Below, in pieces: positions 47,035 to 55,020 of a stretch of DNA of 64,000 bases (positions are counted from its first letter, which is position 1; the number at the start of each line of letters is the position of its first letter). Origin of the DNA: Hyphomicrobiales bacterium (GTDB taxonomy: Bacteria; Pseudomonadota; Alphaproteobacteria; Rhizobiales; Rhizobiaceae). The stretch covers positions 1 through 64,000 of the forward strand of contig UCMS01000015.1 of assembly GCA_900473805.1 (NCBI GenBank). The letters run 5' to 3'. The notes beneath the pieces were generated by a model, which saw only the letters and a program-made list of their open reading frames with translations, had not been told where the DNA came from and made no database searches. The position numbers and the translations under genes are program-made.

Positions 47035-47071
47035 GGGAAAGCTCCTTTGAAACGAGGGCGTGCGCAACTGT

Positions 47072-47091
47072 CCGGTCGAGAACTCGACCGG
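47072..47091 (-). repeat. Start-proximal hairpin of the 1696-aa gene
   Basis: CCGGTCGAG-AA-CTCGACCGG: perfect 9-bp stem with a 2-base loop, 37 bases before the start and 34 after the end of the next gene upstream (47125). Could also serve as that gene's 3' hairpin. Confidence 0.7.
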
Positions 47092-47124
47092 CTGCATTGC
47101 CCAATTGCGGGGATTGGTTCCGGT

Positions 47125-47730
47125 TTAGGCCGCCAGGACCCTGGGGAGATGGCGCAGATGCACCGGCAGCTTGGCGGCGATCTCGTCGTCACTCAGCGTT
47201 TCGAGCAGCTTCAGGACAGTGCCTTCCTTGCCGCCATAGAGCATAACCGTGCGATGACCTTGCATCGGCTTCGGCCAACGGTCGCCGGCATAGCCGCGAT
47301 AGTCGTCCGCGGTGATGCTCCAGATATGCTCAAGCCGTTCCTCTCGGCTCATCGCCCGAACCGGCCGGGTCTCTCGGTCGAGGATCGCGGACCGCATCGC
47401 CTCGACAGAGTTTGGATCGGATAGGTCGCAGTATGTGTGGAAATAGCGGACGGCGTCATCGATCCGGATCGCGTAGAACACCGAGGTCACGGAACCCGTC
47501 ATGAACTCGCGCATCGCAAAGATCGGCCCTCGCATCCAGAGTGGCGGAAGGATGTCGAGCATATAGCTGTAGGAGGTCTCATCGATTTCGAACCATTCGC
47601 CGGCATAGATGGCAGACTGATCACCGTCGAAACGGTCGGGGCGCTTGGCGTGCCGATCAAACATCCGGAACAGGTCGGCGCGTTTGGCCATACCCTGAAA
47701 CACTTTGCGGGGGAGGGATATCGAAGTCAT
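47125..47730 (-). CDS. DUF1419 family protein
   Basis: 201 residues from MTSISLPRKVFQGMAKRADL. The blocks EWFEIDETSYSYMLDILPPL and MREFMTGSVTSVFYAIRID match DUF1419, known almost only from rhizobial plasmids; function unknown. Runs in the same direction as the large gene 90 bases downstream. The ribosome binding site GAGAGGACC lies inside a leader hairpin, so translation may be gated by folding. Confidence 0.82.
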   Translation of the reverse strand: MTSISLPRKVFQGMAKRADLFRMFDRHAKRPDRFDGDQSAIYAGEWFEIDETSYSYMLDILPPLWMRGPIFAMREFMTGSVTSVFYAIRIDDAVRYFHTYCDLSDPNSVEAMRSAILDRETRPVRAMSREERLEHIWSITADDYRGYAGDRWPKPMQGHRTVMLYGGKEGTVLKLLETLSDDEIAAKLPVHLRHLPRVLAA

Positions 47731-47736
47731 CAGCCT

Positions 47737-47759
47737 GGTCCTCTCGGGGTTTGAGGACC
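47737..47759 (-). repeat. Start-proximal hairpin of the DUF1419 gene
   Basis: GGTCCTC-TCGGGGTTT-GAGGACC: perfect 7-bp stem, 6 bases before the start codon, masking the AGAGGA site on the minus strand. Confidence 0.7.
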
Positions 47760-47803
47760 GATGGCAGTAATGTCGTTTCGACCTTACCATCCTCTTCAGT
47801 CCT

Positions 47804-48832
47804 TCATGACCCCTCCCGAGCAGCCGGCCTCGCGTCCGGGCGGGTCAAGGGCCGGCCTTGGCCGGGCGAAGCCTCCCTTGATGCGGCTGGCGCGCATGCG
47901 GCAGGCCTCATCTTTTTCTCCATTTTCCTTTCCCCTCTCTCCTTTTCCTTGGCTTTCAGAACCTCGTTCCAGTCGTCCGCGGGCGGACGTAGCCTCTGCC
48001 AGTCGCAGCCGGACACCTCGGCGAGCGCACGCAATCGTTCTGCGTAGACGTCCCCTTGGGAATTGGCATCCGTCGCGGCCACCAGTGTCAGTCCCGGCCG
48101 CACGGCGAGTTCGCAGAGCGCGGCATCTGTCGCAGGAGACCACCCCCCGCCGGTGCTGAGATAGAGTGTGCCAGCGCGCGAACCCTCGAGCGCTGCGAGG
48201 CTCATAGCGTCGATCGCAGCCTCGGTGACGCAAAGGCGGTTGGCGTCACTCGGACCCAATCGGAACAGAAGCTTGGAGCCCCCGGTCGAAAACCCGCGCC
48301 ATTCGGGCCCTCGCTCTTCCCAGCCGACCACTCTGCCATGGCTATCAACATGCGCCGCCCACGTGCTGCCGAAAGGTCCTGCCCGCAGTATGTCTTCCCG
48401 AATGGCCTGCCGGACTATGGCAGGCGGGATTGAGCGCTCCCAACTCAGATAGCGCCAGGCACCGGAACCGGGCGACGGCATGCGCCGGCTCCGCCAACGC
48501 TCGGCAATCTCTCCCGCCGGCCCTAACGAGCGTGGAGACGACCATTCCGGGCGGGAGAGTCGAAACCCGACGAGTGACGCAACCGCTTCCGCTGCGGGCA
48601 GGAATTGAATCCTTTCTAGAGTCATGGCGAGGGCGAACACATCGCCTTTCTCGTCACTGAGCGGGTCGAACCAGCCTCGCCCCTCGTGCGTGACGATGAC
48701 GATGTTGCCGCCATGCCGGTACTTGACCGCGCGGCGTGTGCTTTCCTTCATATCGATTTTGTAGCCAGCCTGTTCCAGAACGGCCTCGCAGCTGACCTTG
48801 GCGCGCAGCGCCTCCAACTCTTCTCTCTTCAT
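47804..48832 (-). CDS. DUF3991/Toprim-domain protein
   Basis: 342 residues from MKREELEALRAKVSCEAVLE. N-terminal DUF3991 region with VKYRHGGNIVIVTHEGRGWF and DPLSDEKGDVF, then a Toprim domain (LCVTEAAIDAMSLAALEGSR with the catalytic Glu; LVAATDANSQGD for the acidic pair). Related to DnaG-type primase and topoisomerase folds; may act in DNA entry or replication. The C-terminus is basic and Pro/Ala-rich. The frame is open upstream, but family similarity begins at this ATG. Confidence 0.83.
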   Translation of the reverse strand: MKREELEALRAKVSCEAVLEQAGYKIDMKESTRRAVKYRHGGNIVIVTHEGRGWFDPLSDEKGDVFALAMTLERIQFLPAAEAVASLVGFRLSRPEWSSPRSLGPAGEIAERWRSRRMPSPGSGAWRYLSWERSIPPAIVRQAIREDILRAGPFGSTWAAHVDSHGRVVGWEERGPEWRGFSTGGSKLLFRLGPSDANRLCVTEAAIDAMSLAALEGSRAGTLYLSTGGGWSPATDAALCELAVRPGLTLVAATDANSQGDVYAERLRALAEVSGCDWQRLRPPADDWNEVLKAKEKERGERKMEKKMRPAACAPAASREASPGQGRPLTRPDARPAAREGS

Positions 48833-48840
48833 TCGTTTCT

Positions 48841-48857
48841 CGGTCGCAGCGCGACCG
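48841..48857 (-). repeat. Start-proximal hairpin of the Toprim gene
   Basis: CGGTCGC-AGC-GCGACCG: perfect 7-bp stem with a 3-base loop, 8 bases before the ATG. Confidence 0.65.
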
Positions 48858-49042
48858 ACCTCTCTTCTCTTTTCTTCCCGGACTTTGCGGAGCAACTTCA
48901 GCCCGGCGCGAAGAGCAAAGGCTGCAAGGGCGCGCCTGACAATTGTAGGATTCGACAAGTGTCGACCCACAGGCGCGGCGAAGCCTCCCTTGCGGCCGCC
49001 GGCTCGCAAGCGGCAGCCGGAACGGCCGAAAGGCGGCGGGGC

Positions 49043-49219
49043 TCAATGAGCCCCGAATGGATGGAATTCATGAATGACCGAGAGGTCATCATCGGCGTCG
49101 ATCTCGTCAGAGGGGAGGACGCCATATTCACCGTCGACTTCGAAGACGGTGACCGGGACCATCAGATCTCGGGAAAGCTGGAAGGCATGGGACTGTGCGA
49201 GAGAGAGATCGTGCGACAT
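49043..49219 (-). CDS. Small acidic plasmid protein of unknown function
   Basis: 58 residues from MSHDLSLAQSHAFQLSRDLM, with VTVFEVDGEYGVLPSDE and an acidic end. GGAG lies 9 bases before the ATG. Similar short proteins are seen beside Toprim/DUF1419 genes on rhizobial plasmids. Upstream hairpin at 49238-49257. Confidence 0.7.
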   Translation of the reverse strand: MSHDLSLAQSHAFQLSRDLMVPVTVFEVDGEYGVLPSDEIDADDDLSVIHEFHPFGAH

Positions 49220-49503
49220 TGAAGTGGCTCCATTTGGGAGCGGGCCAATTCCCGCTCGATGGCTCCAAAAAGGCTCGGGGACGGGCGCGATCACCGCGGC
49301 GGCGCAGCCAGAGCGGCCGCAGCTTGCTAGCGGACCCCTTGCGGGTTGATCGTGGAAGATCCGGACCTGGGCCAGGACGCCATCGCATGAGAGCGGGATT
49401 GGTTTGCTTCCTGCAGGTGCGGCGACGACATCGCTGGTCTTTCTCGTCCTGCCACGAATGGATGCGCTTCTTCCCGCAACGCAGTCCCAGACACGCCCGA
49501 TGC
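49220..49503. other. Interval before the AbiE-like operon
   Basis: About 284 bases with the hairpin 49238-49257 and nothing else recognised. It ends at the operator repeats of the toxin-antitoxin operon. Confidence 0.45.
49238..49257 (-). repeat. Start-proximal hairpin of the 58-aa gene
   Basis: GAGCGGG-CCAATT-CCCGCTC: perfect 7-bp stem, 18 bases before the start. Confidence 0.65.
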
Positions 49504-49572
49504 TGACCAGAATTTGTACTCAAACTTTGGACAGCTTGCGACTGACCAGAATTTGTATATAATCTTTGGACA
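49504..49572 (+). promoter_or_regulatory. Promoter and direct-repeat operator of the AbiE-like operon
   Basis: Two 30-base direct repeats (49504-49533 and 49543-49572) share TGACCAGAATTTGTA and CTTTGGACA and differ at four central bases. The second includes a -10 box TATAAT (49558-49563); TTGCGA (49536-49541) is a possible -35 at 16-base spacing. Antitoxins of this type usually repress their own operon. Confidence 0.6.
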
Positions 49573-49585
49573 TTAGGGAGCCCTC

Positions 49586-50314
49586 ATGCCTGATCCGACA
49601 TCAGACACACTTGATCGCGTTCACGCCCGGATCGCCGCAGGCGCTCCTTCAGGCGTCTGGTCTCGTGGCGATTTCCTCGATCTGGCCAGTCCGAACGCAG
49701 TGGAGAAGGCTTTGCAGCGACTTACTAATCGAGGCGATATTCGCAGGCCTCATCGCGGGCTCTACGACAAACCCTCCGTCAGCAAGCTGACTGGGAAACT
49801 GGTTTTCCCTCCACGCGCGTCCTTCATCGATGCAATTGCCCGCCGGGACAAACTTCGTATCCTCGTCGATGGAATGACCGCCGCCAATGATTTGGGGCTC
49901 ACGACCGCGGCTCCCGCGCGTTCGACCATCCATGCGGACACGTATCCCCGGACTATCGAGATCAACGCAACTGCCGGGGATATCCAGGTAAGCACGCCAG
50001 TCATCTACACGCTCGACTTCAAGAGAGCTTCGGCAAAAGCTGCATTCTGGGCAGGCCGACCGGCAATGCGTATCGTCCAGGCTCTTGCCTGGTTGCGCGA
50101 CGATCGTAGTAACCTTGAGCCGGCCGTAAACGGGATTATCCAGAAGCTTAGGAATAGCCAAAACCGACAGGCGATCGCCGACGATTTGCGGTCAAATCTA
50201 GCGGCCCTGCCGGCCTGGATGTATCCGGCCGCGCAAGAGATCGGCGATGGGCTGGCGCCAGACGGGCAGGCGAAGCAACAATACGGGACGGCGGATGCAA
50301 AAGACCTTCATTGA
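49586..50314 (+). CDS. AbiEi/DUF6088-like antitoxin
   Basis: 242 residues. N-terminal winged helix (GVWSRGDFLDLASPNAVEKA, RLTNRGDIRRPHRGLY) and a C-terminal domain as in AbiEi-type transcriptional repressors. Paired with an AbiEii-type nucleotidyltransferase toxin that starts 20 bases before its stop. Type IV toxin-antitoxin pairs of this kind stabilise plasmids or abort phage infection. The toxin is truncated, so this may now be an orphan. Confidence 0.83.
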   Translation: MPDPTSDTLDRVHARIAAGAPSGVWSRGDFLDLASPNAVEKALQRLTNRGDIRRPHRGLYDKPSVSKLTGKLVFPPRASFIDAIARRDKLRILVDGMTAANDLGLTTAAPARSTIHADTYPRTIEINATAGDIQVSTPVIYTLDFKRASAKAAFWAGRPAMRIVQALAWLRDDRSNLEPAVNGIIQKLRNSQNRQAIADDLRSNLAALPAWMYPAAQEIGDGLAPDGQAKQQYGTADAKDLH

Positions 50315-51035
50315 AATTCTTCGAGGGAGCCCTGATGAACGCCGCGCGCTCTACGCGGCGTCCGCAGCAGGCCTCCAGACACGCGCCGAAAATGTCGAAA
50401 AGGATCTGTATGTCTGCTGGATCCTGGATTTCCTGTTCAATCAGCGAGAAGGCGACCCGGTCAATCTTTACTTCAAGGGCGGCACGAGCCTGAGCAAGGC
50501 CTATGACGTCATCAAGCGGTTCTCTGAAGATATAGACATCGGCGTCTATAAAGCCGATATCGATGCGCCCCTTGAAAAGGAGATCGCCGAGCAGGCATCC
50601 GTTACCAAGCAGCAGAAGATGCTTGCTGAGAAGGTCGACGAGGCCGCGCGAGCTTACATTTCCGGCCGGTTACGTGACCAGCTACTACAGAAGATCGCAG
50701 ACACCGAGGCCGCTATCGGCGAAGAGGGCCACTTTGCGGTCGGATACGGTTATGATGCCTATCGTGACCGGGACGCACTGGATACCCTCGTCGTTACCTA
50801 CAAGAGCGTGTTCGGGAGCGATCTTGACTACGTCCTGCCGGCGGTCCGGATAGAGGGCGGAGCCCGGCCGGATCCTGTGCCCGTCGAAGCACGCACGATC
50901 ACACCCTACATCGCTTCCGAACTGGGAGCGGCCGAAGATCTGGCGGTTAACGGCGTGACGACGGTGAAACCGGAAAGAACTTTCTGGGAGAAGGTGCTTA
51001 ACTGTCAAAGCTGGTTAGAGACGCGTGCTCATTAG
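50295..51035 (+). pseudogene. AbiEii-like nucleotidyltransferase toxin, 3' end lost
   Basis: Open for 246 residues from MQKTFIEILRGSPDERRALY. The nucleotidyltransferase signature is intact: NLYFKGGTSLSKAYDVIKRF with the downstream acidic pair SEDIDIGV. At the end, the conserved VKPERTFWEKVL runs directly into the terminal repeat of an ISNCY-type element (from about 51010), so the C-terminal domain is missing and the last dozen residues come from the insertion. Probably inactive. Confidence 0.8.
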
Positions 51036-51158
51036 CCAGTTAGAAACGCGACACTTGCGCTGCCGATCAGCCCCGATCTGAGCGGCAGACCCGCTTGCAA
51101 GATCAGATCGGGGCGGGTGGAGAACTCCGCTTCGGCTTTAGCTTTGAGACGGGAAATG

Positions 51159-51683
51159 TCACTCCGCGGCTTCCATGCGCGCCAAAGCCTTCTTCCTTTT
51201 GGCGATGACTTCCGGATCGTTCATGAAATCCGTCCGAGGGCCGGACTTGCGGCCGCGCTTCTGATAACCGTTTCCAATGCTACCGTCCCGAATGCCAAAC
51301 ATATGATCTTTCTGACCCGTCCGGGATGGGCCGCTCTTGCTGCGCTCAAGTTGGCGCCCGGCCTGCATCTCAGCAACGATCGACAGCATGTCATCCAGCC
51401 GCTTGTTGTCGACGACCTGCGCTCGATGCACAGACCGTAATTTGTCGAAAGTTCTGTAGGGCAGGGAAAAGCTCTGATGCATGATCTCCAGCCTGCCGTC
51501 CGGATAATCACAGACGACGACCTTCTGCCCAGCCAGTGGCTGCGAGATCTCGGTCGGATCGAGAATGAACAGCACCTTGTCGTAACGTAGCGTCAAAGCC
51601 TGCGACAGGGTGCGGACTTCCTTGCGGCACATAGCACCGTCCAGGTTCTCATGATCAGCGAGAGGCCGATGCATGTCCTTCGG
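51159..51683 (-). pseudogene. ISNCY transposase, C-terminal fragment
   Basis: From the junction at 51683 the minus strand reads KDMHRPLADHENLDGAM to VIAKRKKALARMEAAE. It continues in frame the fragment at 53003-53910 once the IS2-group element and one TSD copy are removed, giving a 475-residue protein. Includes the DYPDGRLEIMHQSFSLPYR C-terminal domain of ISNCY transposases. Confidence 0.85.
51679..51683. repeat. 5-bp target duplication, left copy
   Basis: TTCGG directly before the IS2-group left end; the same bases follow its right end at 53003-53007. Five bases is the usual IS2 duplication. Confidence 0.85.
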
Positions 51684-51756
51684 TGAACTGCCCCCCATTT
51701 GGACCGGACAGTCGGCATAAGCAGAAAGGCTCAAGCACAGGCTTGAGGACAGGCTT

Positions 51757-52146
51757 ATGTCTAACGAGTATCGACACATTGAATTGCTGACGGGTGATGT
51801 CCGCCGTAGACGGTGGACAACCGAGCAGAAGCTGACAATCATTGAGCAGAGTTTCGAACCTGGCGAGACGGTGTCTTCGGCCGCTCGCCGCCATGGCGTT
51901 GCGCCCAATCTGCTTTACCGGTGGCGCAGGCTCTTGAGTGAGGGAGGTGCTGCAGCTGTGGATTCTGACGAGCCGGTTGTCGGAAATTCGGAAGTGAAGA
52001 AGCTGGAGGATCGTGTCCGCGAGCTGGAGCGCATGCTCGGCCGCAAGACTATGGAGGTCGAAATCCTCCGGGAAGCCTTGTCCAAAGCGGACTCAAAAAA
52101 ACGGATATCGCGGCCGATCTTGTTGCCGAAGGACGGTTCCCGATGA
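51757..52146 (+). CDS. IS2-group OrfA, HTH protein
   Basis: 129 residues. HTH domain (RRRRWTTEQKLTIIEQSFEP, RRHGVAPNLLYRWRR) followed by a leucine-rich coiled coil (VKKLEDRVRELERMLGRKTM). In IS2-type elements OrfA binds the ends and is also made as an OrfAB fusion by frameshifting. Overlaps orfB by ATGA. Confidence 0.92.
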   Translation: MSNEYRHIELLTGDVRRRRWTTEQKLTIIEQSFEPGETVSSAARRHGVAPNLLYRWRRLLSEGGAAAVDSDEPVVGNSEVKKLEDRVRELERMLGRKTMEVEILREALSKADSKKRISRPILLPKDGSR

Positions 52147-52970
52147 AGGCCGTCGCCGACACGCTCGGCGTTTCCCGTTCCAATCTGATCGAGCGCCTGA
52201 AAGGCAGATCGAAGCCGCGCGGGTCCTATCACAAGGCCGAGGATGCAGAGCTTCTGCCCATCATCCGCAGGCTGGTGGATCAAAGGCCAACCTATGGCTA
52301 TCGGCGGATCGCCGCGCTCCTCAATCGCGAAAGGCGAGCCGCCGATAAGCCTGTCGTCAACGCCAAACGGGTTCATCGCATCATGGGCAACCACGCCATG
52401 TTGCTGGAGAAGCACACGGCCGTTCGCAAGGGCCGCCTCCACGACGGCAAGGTGATGGTCATGCGCTCGAACCTGCGCTGGTGTTCGGATGGGCTGGAGT
52501 TCGCCTGCTGGAATGGCGAGGTCATTCGTCTCGCCTTCATCATCGACGCCTTCGACCGCGAGATCATCGCCTGGACGGCGGTCGCCAACGCGGGCATCTC
52601 CGGCTCTGACGTGCGCGACATGATGCTGGAGGCGGTCGAGAAGCGCTTCGCAGCGACCCGAGCGCCGCACGCAATCGAGCACCTCTCGGACAATGGCTCG
52701 GCTTACACTGCGAGGGAAACGAGGCTGTTTGCCCAGGCGCTCAATCTGACGCCTTGCTTCACGCCGGTGGCCAGTCCGCAGTCGAACGGCATGTCGGAAG
52801 CCTTCGTCAAAACCCTGAAACGGGATTACATCCGCATCGCAGCACTGCCGGACGCCGAAACGGCGCTCCGGCTCATCGACGGATGGATCGAGGACTACAA
52901 CGAAATCCATCCCCATTCCGCGCTCAAGATGGCTTCCCCTCGGCAGTTCATCAGGGCTAAATCAAACTAG
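52143..52970 (+). CDS. IS2-group OrfB, DDE transposase
   Basis: 275 residues with the integrase core: RWCSDGLEFACWNGEVIRLA (first Asp), EHLSDNGSAYTA (second Asp) and SPQSNGMSEAFVKTLKRDYI (Glu). Complete; likely translated as an OrfAB fusion for activity. Confidence 0.93.
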   Translation: MKAVADTLGVSRSNLIERLKGRSKPRGSYHKAEDAELLPIIRRLVDQRPTYGYRRIAALLNRERRAADKPVVNAKRVHRIMGNHAMLLEKHTAVRKGRLHDGKVMVMRSNLRWCSDGLEFACWNGEVIRLAFIIDAFDREIIAWTAVANAGISGSDVRDMMLEAVEKRFAATRAPHAIEHLSDNGSAYTARETRLFAQALNLTPCFTPVASPQSNGMSEAFVKTLKRDYIRIAALPDAETALRLIDGWIEDYNEIHPHSALKMASPRQFIRAKSN

Positions 52971-53002
52971 CCGACATGTCCGCTGAAACGGGGGGCACTC
53001 CA

Positions 53003-53007
53003 TTCGG
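53003..53007. repeat. 5-bp target duplication, right copy
   Basis: TTCGG directly after the right end of the IS2-group element; matches 51679-51683. Confidence 0.85.
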
Positions 53008-53910
53008 ATTGCGCGGCACCTTGCCAAAACGTATATTGAAGTCTTCAATGAACTCCGGTGCATAGGAATTGGCCGCATCAATTGTGCTGATGCCCCGCAG
53101 CCGCATCTCTTTCACCAGGCGATCCTGCAGCGTCTGATTGGCCCGCTCGACCCGGCCTTTAGCCTGAGGCGTGTTGGCGCAGATGATGTCGATGTTCAGC
53201 TCATAAAGCGCGCGACCGAATTGTGTCAGACCGGTCGTCCTGTCCGTCTTCGAAGCATTGGTCGACCGGAAAACACCATGCTTGTCGCTGTAGAATGCAA
53301 GCGGCTTACCCCATTGCTGCAGATAAGCCTTCGTCGCATGCAGGTAGTCAAACGTGTTCTCCGACCCAGCAAATCGTAGATGTAGAAGCTTTCCTGTAGC
53401 GTCATCGATATAGACGAGGAGGGCGCATTTGGGGCCGCGGTTCTCGAACCACCAGTGATGCGATCCGTCGATCTGCACCAGTTCACCAAAGCAATCCCGC
53501 CGGCCGCGAGGCTGAAAAACACGCCTCTTGCGTTCCCGGCGAGAGACCCAGATGCCGGCATCAGTCATCCATTGCCGCAGCGTCTCCTTGGATACCGAGA
53601 TCCGATGCAGCTCGATCAGCTTCTCGCGTGCCAGCGTCGGACCAAAATCCAGATAGCGTTCGCGGATCAGGTCCAGCGCCGCATTGCGAAACTCTTCGCT
53701 GTGGCGCCGGTTACTTGGTCGAGATCGCTTCTTTGACACCAGACCGGCTGCACCATCAAGGTCATAGGCCTGCAGCAGCCGATGGACCTGACTTCGACTA
53801 AGATCGAGCAACTCGGCTGCCTGTACGACGCTAAGGCGGTCGTCACGGATCTTCTGAATGACTTCGAGGCGATGCAACTCTCTCTGCGACATGGTGATCA
53901 ACAAGGACAT
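53003..53910 (-). pseudogene. ISNCY transposase, N-terminal fragment
   Basis: About 301 native residues from MSLLITMSQRELHRLEVIQK: HTH (SVVQAAELLDLSRSQVHRLL), then the DDE core (GELVQIDGSHHWWFENRGPK, FYSDKHGVF, KGRVERANQTLQDRLVKEMR). The reading frame runs into the IS2-group element after RFGKVPRNP. The rest is at 51159-51683. Confidence 0.87.
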
Positions 53911-54047
53911 GACGACTCCGACCGCTCATGGTCTCGACCAAGCTCGAAGTCGTCATCCTTGCTCCCGACGTTGGCGTTGACCAGTGCATCAAGAGGCGAG
54001 ACTGTCGCATCTCTAACTGGCCCAACTGTCGCATTACTAAATAGCCG

Positions 54048-54169
54048 CTACAATAACATATCACATAAGTTTCATTATGGAACTTTGAACCATCAGTAGC
54101 GTAGATTCAATTTGAGCCCTGAATGAAAATGCGCCCCTGCCGTAGCCGCGGCTTTGATGCGACACAAGC
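54048..54169. other. Remnant between two insertion sequences
   Basis: About 120 AT-richer bases with no gene. It does not continue the AbiEii reading frame. Origin unknown. Confidence 0.4.
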
Positions 54170-54951
54170 CTAGGTCCTGTTGACAAAGTATGGCAGCCAT
54201 ATCTTTGCGGCGGCCAGGGCAAGGAATGCTGAGAAGGATTTTCGGGTCTTATCGTATCGGGTCGCAACGCGACGGAACTGTTTGAGACGGGTGAACATCC
54301 GCTCGATACGGTTCCGATCCTCATAGGCCCGGAAGTCGCAGGCAGGCGGGTTCTTCCGGTTGGCCTTCGGCGGAATGACTGGCCTGATCCCATGGATCAA
54401 GAGTTCCTCGCGCAGGAAATCACCGTCATATCCTTTGTCGGCGAGGAACAGTCTCGGCTTGCCAACCGGCATTGCCAGCAGGTCCGGAACGGCGTTGTAG
54501 TCTGAAGCCTCGCCGCCTGTCAGGACGAAGCCAAGAGGGCGTCCCTGACCGTCTGCGCGGGCGTGGATTTTCGTCGTAAAGCCGCCGCGTGATCGACCAA
54601 AAGCCTCCTGATAAGTCCCCCTTTAGCGCCCGCAGCCTGAGAATGGCCGCGGACCGTGGTGCTGTCGATCATGTGCTGCCAGTCATCCGTCAGCCCCAGC
54701 TCAACGAGGGTCTCAAGCAGAGCGTCCCAAAAGCCTTGTTCGGCCCAACGGCGGAAGCGCACATAGACCGAATTCCATTTCCCGTAGCGCTCATGCATGT
54801 CGCGCCAGGGGCATCCGACCCGAAGAACATGCAGCATGCCGTTGAGGTATCTTCGATTGTCGTGCGAGGGACGAGACTTCCTGCCACGTTCGGTGGGCAA
54901 AAGACCCTCAATGATCCGCCATTCCATATCCGTCAGGTCGCCGCGAGCCAA
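54170..54951 (-). CDS. IS427-group (IS5 family) transposase, two frames
   Basis: OrfA (54520-54951) starts MARGDLTDMEWRIIEGLLPT and carries the N-terminal part and first Asp (HMIDSTTVRGHSQAAGAKGG). The rest is in the -1 frame, ending at 54170 (LFLADKGYDGDFLREELL, then RNRIERMFTRLKQFRRVATR). The switch falls at a run of A then G (minus strand AAAGGGGGA, about 54616-54624), as in the programmed frameshift of this group. Read through, the protein looks intact. Its stop TAG lies in the flanking CTAG. Confidence 0.88.
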
Positions 54952-55020
54952 AACCGCCTCCTAAAAGGCAGTCTTGAATCACGCTTCTGCTGATTTGGGA
55001 ATCCACTTTGTCAACAGGGC
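54174..55020 (-). mobile_element. IS427-group insertion sequence
   Basis: 847 bases with inverted ends G(T/C)CCTGTTGACAAAGT (15 of 16 alike; 54174-54189 and 55005-55020). CTAG flanks both sides (54170-54173, 55021-55024), matching the target preference of IS5-family elements. Confidence 0.87.

Larger units (their letters stand above)
51684..53002 (+). mobile_element. IS2-group (IS3 family) insertion sequence
   Basis: 1319 bases. Imperfect inverted ends: TGAACTGCCCCCC... on the left and TGGAGTGCCCCCC... (reverse strand) on the right, flanked by TTCGG duplications. Carries orfA and orfB overlapping by 4 bases. Apparently intact and inserted in the ISNCY transposase gene. Confidence 0.88.
51010..54047 (-). 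mobile_element. ISNCY-type insertion sequence split by an IS2-group element
   Basis: Ends carry doubled subterminal repeats: GCCAGTTAGAAACGCGACA at 51035-51053 and its inverse TGTCGCATCTCTAACTGGC at 54003-54021 (17 of 19), with weaker outer copies near 51010-51025 and 54024-54046. Without the 1324-base insertion it is about 1.7 kb. It cut the AbiEii gene. Exact outer ends and target duplication could not be fixed. Confidence 0.8.

Noticed and set aside
51684..51908. N-terminal extension of the frame at 51159-51908
   Set aside because: These ~75 codons are IS2-group sequence read in antisense; the true protein continues from 53910 across the insertion.
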